This document shows, piece after piece, positions 1-6,014 of a stretch of 8,965 bases of DNA. The notes beneath the pieces are model-generated. The model was given only the letters and a program-made list of their open reading frames with translations. It was not told the origin of the DNA and did no database searches. Source of the stretch: Anaerolineaceae bacterium UBA5211 (GTDB lineage Bacteria; Chloroflexota; Anaerolineae; Anaerolineales; Anaerolineaceae); the NCBI GenBank assembly GCA_002412595.1, contig DHVJ01000047.1, positions 69,348 through 78,312 on the forward strand, given 5' to 3'. Position numbers and translations under genes: made by a program. How positions within the stretch are numbered: the stretch's first letter is position 1; each line of letters starts with the position of its first letter.

Positions 1-50
1 GCAACTGACTCTTAATCAGTAGGTTCGGGGTTCGATTCCCCGGTGCGTCA
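1..50 (+). tRNA. tRNA-Lys (CTT anticodon), 5' part outside the window
   Basis: The anticodon stem pairs ACTGA (4-8) with TCAGT (16-20) around a seven-base loop, CTCTTAA. T is in the position-33 slot and the anticodon is CTT at 11-13, reading the lysine codon AAG. The T arm follows, with stem CGGGG/CCCCG and loop TTCGATT, then the 3' acceptor strand GTGCGTC and discriminator base A at 50. CCA is not encoded. A T-rich run directly after the gene (52-60) could serve as transcript end. The D arm and 5' acceptor strand lie before base 1. Confidence 0.93.
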
Positions 51-119
51 TGTTTTTGTTTAAAACAATCGTGGGGTTGTGAACTAAATTTACTTTTTCT
101 TATTGTGTTAATAGTTTTA

Positions 120-355
120 ATGGAGAACAGTGATATTAGGGGATTGTTTACCGCTGATGGGGTCTGGCTATCTAAACCAAGAGTGATATAGGTAAGGTAC
201 TTCCAGATTGTAAATTCATTGGGGCAGGTACTTTTGTCAGCTGGCATGATGTCAACCTATATTGCACCTTTACTAATAATGGCCAGGGAGCAATTCTCAG
301 TCAAAACCAGGCTGTCGAAAATATGATTTATTGTCCAGATTTCTTGTCTAATTAG
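120..355 (+). pseudogene. possible decayed small reading frame with a frameshift
   Basis: An ATG at 120 opens 23 codons and stops at TAG 189-191. A second frame is open from 176 to the TAG at 353-355, about 59 codons, and overlaps the first between 176 and 188. The second frame has a protein-like mix, including the stretch KVLPDCKFIGAGTFVSWHDV, but no plausible start codon of its own. One single-base shift near 176-188 would join the two into a protein of roughly 75-80 residues. No family is recognised and no ribosome binding site precedes 120. It may equally be chance open sequence. Confidence 0.2.
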
Positions 356-489
356 TCAGTTAAACTTAACAACTGGTTGAGATTGCTCCTCAATAAGTTG
401 GTTATTTCTTTTGAGGACCAGTGGCTTGAATAATTCCATTTAGTCGTTTACACACAATTTCAGACAACACTTGCCCTTATTTAAGCAAC

Positions 490-516
490 AAAAAAAGCTC
501 GTTCTTTGTACGGAAC
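490..516 (-). terminator. weak terminator-like hairpin after the small membrane protein operon
   Basis: On the minus strand, 25 bases past the stop at 541, GTTCC (516-512) can pair with AGAAC (505-501, one G-U pair). Four bases later comes a run of seven U (496-490). The stem is short, so termination here is uncertain. Confidence 0.35.
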
Positions 517-540
517 ACACCGATTTCTGATGTCTTTTTG

Positions 541-972
541 TTAGTGCAAATATCTATCTGCAATCCTATAATCTGGGTGATGAGTAATCCGTGATACAGT
601 AATCCTCTCTATAGTAGCCCTAGTATAGGCAATGTTTACTTTAGTAAACCTTAATAGGTTCTCGCGCCTGATGAATTCTTCGATATTGATGGATTCAAAA
701 GAATAATATTCATCTTCCCCAGGTGATGTACTTCCACCGTATGAAAGAAGTATCAAACTTTCATCACGGCACAGGTCTTTTTTAATAGTGATGCACCCAT
801 CTGATGTCTGCACATGGACTTCTACTTCATCACCAGCAGACAGTCCCCATTTCGCACCGGTCTGATAGTGTGGATCAGGCTTTTCAGGGATTCTTTTATT
901 TTCATACCAGATATTTAGCAAGATGAATGCTAATATAGGTATACCTATCAACAAGTAAAAATCGTAGCCCAT
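541..972 (-). CDS. hypothetical small membrane-anchored protein, paralogue of its upstream neighbour
   Basis: This 143-residue protein has one hydrophobic N-terminal segment (about residues 5-21), followed by the motif IWYEN (21-25) and a hydrophilic domain that is probably extracytoplasmic or cytoplasmic depending on topology. The domain starts with W42 and a beta-rich stretch (EVEVHV, then CITIKK at 60-65), continues through YGGST (78-82), and has ENLL at 104-107. The tail is rich in H, R and Y. The same landmarks, in the same order, occur in the gene just upstream, so the two are tandem paralogues. The start at 972 follows the upstream stop by 16 bases, and an AGAAAG sequence lies about 8 bases before the ATG. 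The two are probably co-transcribed. No named family is recognised and no function is assigned. Confidence 0.75.
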   Translation of the reverse strand: MGYDFYLLIGIPILAFILLNIWYENKRIPEKPDPHYQTGAKWGLSAGDEVEVHVQTSDGCITIKKDLCRDESLILLSYGGSTSPGEDEYYSFESINIEEFIRRENLLRFTKVNIAYTRATIERITVSRITHHPDYRIADRYLH

Positions 973-988
973 TTTATTATCTTTCTGG

Positions 989-1396
989 TTAATTCCACGA
1001 GAGTATTTGTATACTTACAGTTTTTATCTTCTTTAAATTAAAATATTTTTGTATTTCTTGATCATTAAGAAGATTTTCACCTTTTAGGAAACTGTAAGTA
1101 TCGGAAACTTGTAGGATATTTGATATCGTGTTGGAGTATCTTCGCTTTGTGCTACTACCGTATTCATCATTCTGAAGATTAACTATTCTACGGATAGTAG
1201 TAACACCCATATCTAATTGAACTTGAACCTTTGAGCCTTTTGGTACAAGCCATCTCTGGTTACTGGGAATTGAGGATGACTTAGGTTGATTTACTATTTC
1301 TCCCCTCTTCGCGCTATTCTCTGCCCATATAGTGGCAAGAGAAAATAATAGTATCGGGATTACTACCCATACTACATTTGCGATGAATTCTTCCAT
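989..1396 (-). CDS. hypothetical small membrane-anchored protein, first gene of a tandem paralogous pair
   Basis: This 135-residue protein has an N-terminal hydrophobic helix (about residues 7-23) ending in IWAEN (23-27). A polar linker of some 20 residues follows, then a soluble domain beginning at W49 with alternating beta-like sequence (KVQVQLD, TTIRR at 66-70), YGSST (79-83) and GENLL (106-110). The start is well supported by a strong ribosome binding site, GGAGGTG (minus strand, 1407-1401), four to five bases before the ATG. The order helix, IW-x-EN, Trp, beta strands, YG-S-T, ENLL matches the downstream gene, which indicates an old tandem duplication. The low G+C sets the pair apart from the genes after 2148. 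Function is unknown; a small envelope-associated or accessory role is only a guess. Confidence 0.8.
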   Translation of the reverse strand: MEEFIANVVWVVIPILLFSLATIWAENSAKRGEIVNQPKSSSIPSNQRWLVPKGSKVQVQLDMGVTTIRRIVNLQNDEYGSSTKRRYSNTISNILQVSDTYSFLKGENLLNDQEIQKYFNLKKIKTVSIQILSWN

Positions 1397-1407
1397 TTTT
1401 CACCTCC

Positions 1408-1740
1408 GGATTTATTGTTTCATTGTGATTTAAATAATTTATCTCTCCCTATTCCACTAGCTGTAAGTTAAAAGGACAGGATTACAATCATTAAAAATAT
1501 GTTAATTCCTGGGTAGGTATTGATTCAATTTGTCCCGCAACATTTGGGAGCTTAGTATGCCATTACTTACTCCCCACAGGTTGAAAATAGAAAGCAATGT
1601 AATTGTTTGTTTTGCCTCTGCGAGCAGGTTGCCTTATTCATTTTGCCCTATACCTGCTTGTAAAATTGTTGTTCACAGTTGGCTTCTGATTTTCTATATG
1701 ATTATTTTAACTCAATATGTAGAATTTTATTATCCTTACG
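1408..1740. other. AT-rich non-coding stretch upstream of the small membrane protein operon
   Basis: No convincing gene is seen on either strand; the open frames here have unusual composition and no ribosome binding site. G+C over 1441-1740 is 35% by count. The stretch must hold the promoter of the minus-strand pair, but no clear -35/-10 combination stands out. One inverted repeat is present: AGCAGGT (1623-1629) and ACCTGCT (1652-1658) separated by 22 bases. Confidence 0.5.
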
Positions 1741-1769
1741 AATAAGTCACCTCCCCTGGTGCAACACTA

Positions 1770-2040
1770 GTGTGAATGGGATGAGACCCTCTTTGCAGAG
1801 GGCAGGCAGGGAGAAAACAATGGACGTTGTACTACTGTGTGGACATGCTGAAAACACCCGAAAAAAGATGGGTGCAGGCTGGCTCTCATTCCCCTGAAGG
1901 GGACAAGTGTCAGGAGGTTCCTCCAAGAGGACTTCCTCTGGTCGCGGGGTTCCCTGGACTGGCCTAAATGTAAAAGCAGGCAACCCACAGACGCGTGCTG
2001 AAACAACCGCGAAATGCTACCGTGTGCTGGCAAAGTTGAC
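1770..2040 (+). ncRNA. candidate structured RNA, possibly the 5' domain of a degenerate group II intron
   Basis: G+C jumps to 53% (1741-2040) from 35% just before, with no credible protein on either strand. Several helices can form on the plus strand: a long-range helix TGAGA (1782-1786) with TCTCA (1884-1888), extendable by GGGA/TCCC across one bulged base; CCCTCT/AGAGGG (1787-1802, loop TTGC); CACCC/GGGTG (1855-1874); TCCCC/GGGGA (1890-1903, loop TGAA); and CC-AGAGG/CCTCT-GG (1923-1941, loop ACTT). The block begins with GTGTG at 1770, which fits the GUGYG consensus at group II intron 5' ends. AGTGT (1906-1910) could act as an exon-binding site for ACACT (1764-1768). No reverse transcriptase or domain V is seen, so an intron would be a remnant. 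An unrelated structured RNA is an equal alternative, and the strand is uncertain. Confidence 0.3.
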
Positions 2041-2058
2041 CGGATAAGCATACAATTG

Positions 2059-2099
2059 GTTTGGGTTTGGCGTTTCATGTTGGCTCAAAAGTCCCAAAC
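2059..2099. repeat. inverted repeat upstream of the creatininase-family gene
   Basis: GTTTGGG (2059-2065) and CCCAAAC (2093-2099) form perfect seven-base arms. An inner TTTG (2066-2069) can pair with CAAA (2086-2089), leaving a 16-base loop and a three-base bulge on the right. It ends 48 bases before the start codon at 2148. No T run follows, so it is not a standard terminator; it could be an operator or leader hairpin, or the right edge of the structured block before it. Confidence 0.4.
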
Positions 2100-2147
2100 T
2101 CACTTGCTCGTGTTATTAATATATAGGTAGTATTTATAGGAGGAACA

Positions 2148-2942
2148 ATGCAAAACCTGATTGAAGCGCACAGCCAGCGATTTTTACCTTACCTCACCAG
2201 CCGGCAGATCGACGAGTTGGAGGACAAAGAGAAAGCCGTGGTTATCCTGCCGGTCGCCTCAATTGAGCAGCACGGTCCCCATTTGCCGGTCTATACGGAC
2301 AGCATCATTGCCCAGGAAGTCCTTGGCCGCACTTTATCCCTACTGCCCGATGATCTTCCAGTCTGGTTCCTTCCGTTGCTGCCGTATGGCAAAAGCAATG
2401 AACACGCCGGTCTGGCTGGAACGTTCACGATGAAATCGGAGGTGTTCATTCAAACATTGAAAGAGATCGGAGAAAACGTTGCTCGCAATGGTTTTCGCCG
2501 CTTTGCAATCCTCAATGCCCACGGCGGGAATTCCGAGATCATCGATTTTGTCATCCGTGACATTCGCGAAGCAACCGGCTTGTTAGTGTTTGGACTTCAC
2601 GTTTACCTGCGCATCGCAGTGCCGCAATCTGGATTGACGGAAGATGAAATGACATACGGTATTCATGCTGGTGATGTGGAAACCTCAATCCTTTTACATT
2701 GCTGTCCGGAGTTGGTACATAAGGACCTGGCCCCCGATGGCACGCCGCACCAATTGAAGAAAATTAACACACCGCCTTTTATGGGTCCGCTGAATTTTGC
2801 CTGGCTGACGCGCGATATCGCGCCCACAGGTGTGCTGGGTAATGCTCAAACGGCCGACCCGCAGCGTGGGGAAACCTATCTTTCAAATGGCGCGACTGAA
2901 TTGGCGGAGATGATCCAAAAAATCGTTGAATTTGAATTCTAA
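2148..2942 (+). CDS. creatininase-family metal-dependent amidohydrolase
   Basis: The 264-residue product has the usual length and motifs of the creatininase superfamily. These enzymes bind two divalent metals and open cyclic amides or hydrolyse formamides. Motif 1, SIEQHGPHLP, with E40, H42 and D51 as likely ligands, is followed by NEH (84-86), NAHGGN (123-128, H125 a likely ligand) and HAGDVETS (173-180, E178 a likely ligand). It is cytosolic, with no signal peptide. The start at 2148 is fixed by AGGAGG at 2138-2143. The family also includes pterin/flavin-pathway deformylases and MftE of mycofactocin maturation. No mycofactocin or creatinine-degradation neighbours are present, so the substrate cannot be assigned. 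The gene appears to be transcribed alone and ends in a terminator shared with the convergent gene. Confidence 0.9.
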   Translation: MQNLIEAHSQRFLPYLTSRQIDELEDKEKAVVILPVASIEQHGPHLPVYTDSIIAQEVLGRTLSLLPDDLPVWFLPLLPYGKSNEHAGLAGTFTMKSEVFIQTLKEIGENVARNGFRRFAILNAHGGNSEIIDFVIRDIREATGLLVFGLHVYLRIAVPQSGLTEDEMTYGIHAGDVETSILLHCCPELVHKDLAPDGTPHQLKKINTPPFMGPLNFAWLTRDIAPTGVLGNAQTADPQRGETYLSNGATELAEMIQKIVEFEF

Positions 2943-2973
2943 ATCATTTCAAGCTGTTTTAAGGTAAAAGGAA

Positions 2974-2998
2974 CCGCCTGCTTGTAAGAAGCAGGCGG
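2974..2998. terminator. bidirectional terminator between convergent genes
   Basis: A perfect 10-bp stem, CCGCCTGCTT (2974-2983) with AAGCAGGCGG (2989-2998), encloses the loop GTAAG. A T-rich tract follows on the plus strand (GTTTTT, 3003-3008), and on the minus strand the next bases read TTCCTTTTACC. The stem sits about 30 bases past both converging stops (2942 and 3028), so it can end both transcripts. Confidence 0.85.
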
Positions 2999-3027
2999 AT
3001 ATGTTTTTAAAAGTACCTGATTAGTTA

Positions 3028-4722
3028 TTATTTCTCTCTGGTCTCTTCAATCTTCGCCCAGGTATCCCGCAGGCTCACGGTCCGGTTGAGTACCAACTTG
3101 TCCGGCGTTGATTGCGTATCCACACAGAAATAGCCCACCCTTTCGAATTGGAATTTGTCGCCCGGCTGGGCATCCCTCAGACTGGGTTCAACGATGCAAT
3201 TCGTCAGAACCTGTAGTGAGTCCGGGTTGAGGTCAGCGATGAAATCACCGCTGGCTTCCGGGTCGGAGTTATTAAACAACCGGTCGTACAAACGCACCTC
3301 GGCGGGGATTCCGTGGGAAGCGGATACCCAGTGGATGGTTCCCTTGACCTTGCGCCCATCAGGCGCGCCGCCGCCCCGTGTAGCGGGATCATAGCTGCAG
3401 CGAACTTCTACGATTTCGCCGTTGGCGTCCTTGACCACGTCTTCACATTTAATGAAGTAGGCATTCCGCAAGCGCACTTCTTTCCCCGGAGAAAGACGGT
3501 GATACTTTGGGGGCGCTTCTTCTCGAAAATCATCTCTGTCAATGTAGATCACTTTCGAAAATGGTACTTTACGGGTTCCTGATTCAGGATCCGTTGGATT
3601 ATTATCTATTTCGAATTCCTCTGTCTGGCCTTCCGGATAGTTTTCGATCACAACTTTGAGCGGATCCAAGACGGCCAACTTGCGCGGGGAGTGTTTATTT
3701 AAATCATCCCTGACGCAAGCTTCCAAAATGGCGACATCGATCATTACCCCTGCGCTGGCGCTGATGGTTTTGGAGACCCCCGTGCGGTTAATGAAGTCAT
3801 GCAATGATTCTGATGTGTAGCCTCGCCGCCGCATGCCCCGGATGGTGGGCATTCTAGGGTCTTCCCATCCCTCTACATATCCCTCTTCGACCAGGCGGCG
3901 CAATTTTCGCTTGCTCATGACGGTATAGGTCAAATTCAAACGGGCAAACTCGATTTGGCGCGGTTTGTTTTCAATTTCCAACTCATTCAGGAACCATTCA
4001 TATAGTGGACGATGATGTTCATATTCAATCGAGCACAACGAATGGGTGACCCCATGCATGGCATCGTTCTGGCCGTGTGCCCAATCATACATTGGATAAA
4101 TGCACCATTTGCTGCCGGTACGGTGGTGTGGGGGTTCGTGAAGAATGCGGTACATAATGGGATCGCGCATATTCATGTTCCCATGAGCCATGTCGATCTT
4201 CGCGCGCAGGACATGCGAGCCGTCCGGGAACTCGCCGTTTTTCATCCGCTCTAATAGGTCAAGATTCTCTTCAACAGAACGATTCCGCCAGGGACTTTCA
4301 ACGCCGGGCTCGGTCCAGGAACCGCGGTTCGTTTTGACCTCTTCCGGGCTTTGGTCGTCCACGTATGCCTTGTCTTTTTTAACCAGTTTGACAGCCCATT
4401 CATATAACAGGTCGAAGAAATCGGACGCAAATAATACCTGCTCCCATTCGATGCCCAGCCAATGGGCATCCTCTTGAATAGCCTCTACAAATTCCGTTTC
4501 TTCTTTCTCGGGATTTGTGTCATCGAAACGCAGGTCCAGTACACCGCCAAAATCTTTGGCGGTGTTATAGTCGATCAAGAAGGCTTTGACATGACCGATA
4601 TGCAAATAACCATTCGGTTCTGGTGGTAAACGGGTTTTTACGTGATCAAAGCGTCCATTTCGCAGATCTTCAGCGACTGCTTCATGAATAAAATCAGTTG
4701 ATTCGGGTGTTTCGTTCGTCAT
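3028..4722 (-). CDS. glnS: glutaminyl-tRNA synthetase
   Basis: This is a class Ic synthetase of 564 residues that charges tRNA-Gln with glutamine in the cytosol; the E. coli enzyme has 554. The Rossmann catalytic domain carries PEPNGYLHIGH, with HIGH at 41-44, and the KMSKS-type loop VMSKR at 268-272. Between them lies the acceptor-binding region (CSIEYEHHRPLYEW, about 230-243). Conserved EGWEDPRMPT and GMRRRGYTSESL follow, and then the two C-terminal beta-barrel anticodon-binding domains with KGTIHWVSASHG (460-471) and AEVRLYDRLF. The ATG at 4722 is preferred over the one at 4743 because AAAGGA lies six bases before it. Direct charging means the organism need not rely only on the Glu-tRNA(Gln) amidotransferase route. 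GlnRS is patchily distributed in bacteria and often acquired by transfer. Confidence 0.97.
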   Translation of the reverse strand: MTNETPESTDFIHEAVAEDLRNGRFDHVKTRLPPEPNGYLHIGHVKAFLIDYNTAKDFGGVLDLRFDDTNPEKEETEFVEAIQEDAHWLGIEWEQVLFASDFFDLLYEWAVKLVKKDKAYVDDQSPEEVKTNRGSWTEPGVESPWRNRSVEENLDLLERMKNGEFPDGSHVLRAKIDMAHGNMNMRDPIMYRILHEPPHHRTGSKWCIYPMYDWAHGQNDAMHGVTHSLCSIEYEHHRPLYEWFLNELEIENKPRQIEFARLNLTYTVMSKRKLRRLVEEGYVEGWEDPRMPTIRGMRRRGYTSESLHDFINRTGVSKTISASAGVMIDVAILEACVRDDLNKHSPRKLAVLDPLKVVIENYPEGQTEEFEIDNNPTDPESGTRKVPFSKVIYIDRDDFREEAPPKYHRLSPGKEVRLRNAYFIKCEDVVKDANGEIVEVRCSYDPATRGGGAPDGRKVKGTIHWVSASHGIPAEVRLYDRLFNNSDPEASGDFIADLNPDSLQVLTNCIVEPSLRDAQPGDKFQFERVGYFCVDTQSTPDKLVLNRTVSLRDTWAKIEETREK

Positions 4723-4763
4723 GTAGAATCCTTTCAAAACCATACAGAGAGCAAGTGTTGGTA

Positions 4764-4769
4764 ATTATA
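4764..4769 (-). promoter_or_regulatory. possible -10 element of the glnS promoter
   Basis: On the minus strand a perfect TATAAT lies about 41 bases upstream of the preferred glnS start. No good -35 is seen 16-18 bases further upstream, so the call rests on the -10 hexamer and its position only. Confidence 0.35.
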
Positions 4770-4923
4770 AACTAGTTGATTAAAGAAGAGCTCAGGGTAC
4801 TTATCTTGGAGCTGGTGTCAGATTCATTTGGCTATCCAAGTCGGATTTAAAGAACCTGTAATATTTGAAACATAAGCAACTGACTTTAAATTAGGAATCG
4901 ATATTACTTGACAAAGGATAAAA

Positions 4924-4951
4924 ACAGCCAGCGTCTTGAGACGCTGGCTGT
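4924..4951 (-). terminator. terminator of the DUF4389 gene
   Basis: A perfect 12-bp stem, ACAGCCAGCGTC (4924-4935) with GACGCTGGCTGT (4940-4951), has the tetraloop TTGA. On the minus strand it is followed by TTT and then ATCCTTTG, giving a short U tract. It lies about 46 bases past the stop at 4997. The plus-strand side lacks a T run, so it works for the minus-strand gene and insulates glnS from read-through. Confidence 0.8.
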
Positions 4952-4996
4952 AAATTGTGACGTAATCCGCTGGAGGATCTAAATATTGTTATTGCC

Positions 4997-5692
4997 TTAT
5001 GTCAGGCTGAAGGGCGGATATTCGTCGGTTACTAACAGGAAAGCATAGGCATTGACGCGCAGCTCCCAACGGATGACACCTACGACAAAGTCGAATAGCG
5101 CTTTGGGATAGCTGCCGGTGAAGAGAATGGCAAACCAGGCGAAGATCACGGCAAATAAAGCGCAGACGATCAAGACCGCCAGAAACAGATAATGCGGGAT
5201 GGCCAAAAACCACTTGACCAGGGGTATGCCGCGCTTGAGGTCCTTTTCGACATCCGGGTAATCCACTTGCAAATGTACAGACTGCTCATCGACGGTGGAG
5301 GGATACTGGTCGGTTAGCAGCAGGGCATAAGCGCCTACGCGCGTCCCAAAGCGGACCAATTCGCGCAGGAAATCAAACCACCAGCGCGGATAGCGATTGG
5401 TGAACAAAATCATCAACGCGACTGCGATGGATATTCCGGCCGCAAGTCCGCCGGCGTTATCACTGGTCGTGCGAATTGCCCTACCGGCTTCATTCAGATA
5501 GACAGTTCTGGTGAGGGTCTGGCCGGAATTGGTGAGCAGGCCGAGAATGATGCCAATCGGAATGATCATAAACAAGCGAAAGAATGTGGATAGGCGATCG
5601 AGCTTTTCCGGATAGTCGATTTCCAATCGTGCTGCATATCCTGCTTTTTCAGCAGGAGCATCGTTTATAGCTGTTGCTTTTTGAGCGTTCAT
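4997..5692 (-). CDS. DUF4389-type membrane protein with an internal duplication
   Basis: This 231-residue integral membrane protein of unknown function resembles DUF4389 proteins. It is built of two similar halves. Half one (about 21-131) has LEIDYP, a hydrophobic segment pair, then LFTNRYPRWWFDF and AYALLLTDQYP. Half two (about 139-226) has LQVDYP, two adjacent hydrophobic segments, then LFTGSYPKALFDF and AYAFLLVTDEYP. Each half therefore ends in a TD-x-YP motif after an amphipathic segment. The start at 5692 is chosen because AAAGGAG (minus strand, 5704-5698) lies five bases before it; an in-frame ATG at 5731 has no such site and would place the leader palindrome inside the gene. It is monocistronic, divergent from the repressor gene at 6017, with its own terminator. 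A role in the envelope is likely but unproven. Confidence 0.8.
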   Translation of the reverse strand: MNAQKATAINDAPAEKAGYAARLEIDYPEKLDRLSTFFRLFMIIPIGIILGLLTNSGQTLTRTVYLNEAGRAIRTTSDNAGGLAAGISIAVALMILFTNRYPRWWFDFLRELVRFGTRVGAYALLLTDQYPSTVDEQSVHLQVDYPDVEKDLKRGIPLVKWFLAIPHYLFLAVLIVCALFAVIFAWFAILFTGSYPKALFDFVVGVIRWELRVNAYAFLLVTDEYPPFSLT

Positions 5693-5706
5693 TTTTTCTC
5701 CTTTAT

Positions 5707-5724
5707 CAGTCAAAAATTTGACTG
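5707..5724. promoter_or_regulatory. palindrome in the leader of the DUF4389 gene
   Basis: CAGTCAAA (5707-5714) and TTTGACTG (5717-5724) form perfect eight-base arms around AA. The palindrome sits three bases upstream of the ribosome binding site of the gene starting at 5692. A TATATT on the minus strand a few bases further upstream (about 5733-5738) could be the -10 element, placing the palindrome at the start of the transcript. It may be a repressor operator or a 5' hairpin. Confidence 0.45.
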
Positions 5725-5819
5725 AATTCATTTAATATACGAAGGACCGGGTTTTTAGTTTTGTGCATTTTTCGGATTAATGTTTACAAAAACAGATTTC
5801 TGCTACGCTGTAAAAACGA

Positions 5820-5858
5820 AATCTCCGAGAACTATCCACAACGAAACCTCGGAGGATT
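5820..5858. repeat. long-looped inverted repeat 1 in the divergent intergenic region
   Basis: CTCCGAG (5823-5829) and CTCGGAG (5848-5854) are perfect arms enclosing 18 bases. The pairing extends outward as AAT/ATT across a bulged G at 5855. It lies between the divergent DUF4389 and repressor genes. It has no T run, so it is not a standard terminator. Confidence 0.5.
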
Positions 5859-5868
5859 GTAGTGGACA

Positions 5869-5904
5869 ATGTGTTCCAGACTATTGAATTTAAACGGAAC
5901 ACAT
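5869..5904. repeat. long-looped inverted repeat 2 in the divergent intergenic region
   Basis: ATGTGTTCC (5869-5877) and GGAACACAT (5896-5904) are perfect nine-base arms enclosing 18 bases, the same loop length as the repeat just before it. The arm sequences of the two repeats are unrelated. It may be a spaced operator for a DNA-bending regulator, or a hairpin. No T run follows. Confidence 0.5.
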
Positions 5905-5954
5905 ATTACCTATAATTTGTGAGGGTTTAACCAAACTCTGAAGATTTGTTTCAT

Positions 5955-5982
5955 TTAACCTTGCATAATTTGAGAATATAAT
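5955..5982 (+). promoter_or_regulatory. predicted sigma-70-type promoter of the PerR-like gene
   Basis: A perfect -10 hexamer TATAAT (5977-5982) is preceded, at 16 bases, by TTAACC (5955-5960), which matches four of six bases of TTGACA. Transcription would start near 5989, inside the operator palindrome. An overlapping alternative is TTGCAT (5961-5966) with TAGAAT (5984-5989) at 17 bases. Confidence 0.55.
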
Positions 5983-6014
5983 TTAGAATAATTCTAAATA
6001 AAGAAACGTTCTAA
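5981..6014 (+). promoter_or_regulatory. PerR/Fur-type operator, one perfect and one degenerate box
   Basis: ATTTAGAATAATTCTAAAT (5981-5999) is a perfect 19-bp palindrome. Its core, TTAGAAT-A-ATTCTAA, differs from the known Bacillus Per box TTATAATNATTATAA by one base per half. A second box, AAAGAAACGTTCTAA (6000-6014), matches the core at 10 of 14 arm positions, and its centre is 17 bases from the first. The first box overlaps the predicted transcription start and the second lies just before the start codon at 6017, so autorepression by the encoded protein is the natural reading. Confidence 0.75.

Larger units (their letters stand above)
51..540. other. AT-rich intergenic stretch downstream of tRNA-Lys
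   Basis: No intact gene is visible between the tRNA and the minus-strand gene ending at 541. The stretch contains an open but start-less segment (176-355, listed separately) and a 27-codon minus-strand frame at 356-439 without a ribosome binding site. It also has a TTGAG/CTCAA hairpin around 377-394 and a weak terminator-like hairpin at 490-516. No copy of the tRNA 3' end is seen elsewhere in the window, so an attachment-site duplication cannot be shown here. The position next to a tRNA gene and the low G+C are compatible with an integration-prone locus, but this is inference. Confidence 0.5.

Noticed and set aside
356..439. Minus-strand frame of 27 codons starting MELFKPLVLK
   Set aside because: Too short, no ribosome binding site and no family signal; at best a gene remnant.
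510..519. ACGGAACACA shared with 5894-5903, possible common operator
   Set aside because: A 10-base match is expected several times by chance in a window this size, and only the second copy has an inverted partner.
1530..2078. Several open frames on both strands (1530-1745, 1679-1897, 1747-1983, 1767-2078)
   Set aside because: No ribosome binding sites, mutually overlapping, atypical amino acid composition and no recognisable motif. They lie in AT-rich spacer or in the structured GC-rich block.
4723..4743. Longer glnS start at 4743 (seven extra residues)
   Set aside because: The ATG at 4722 has AAAGGA at good spacing, and the product then begins like other GlnRS proteins. The longer version would place that ribosome binding site inside the coding sequence.
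4876..4885. A 10-base match (GCAACTGACT) to the start of the tRNA fragment, followed by a loop-like sequence
   Set aside because: A 10-base match between a 50-base tRNA fragment and about 9 kb is close to chance expectation. It is from the anticodon region rather than the tRNA 3' end used as attachment sites, and no T arm follows.
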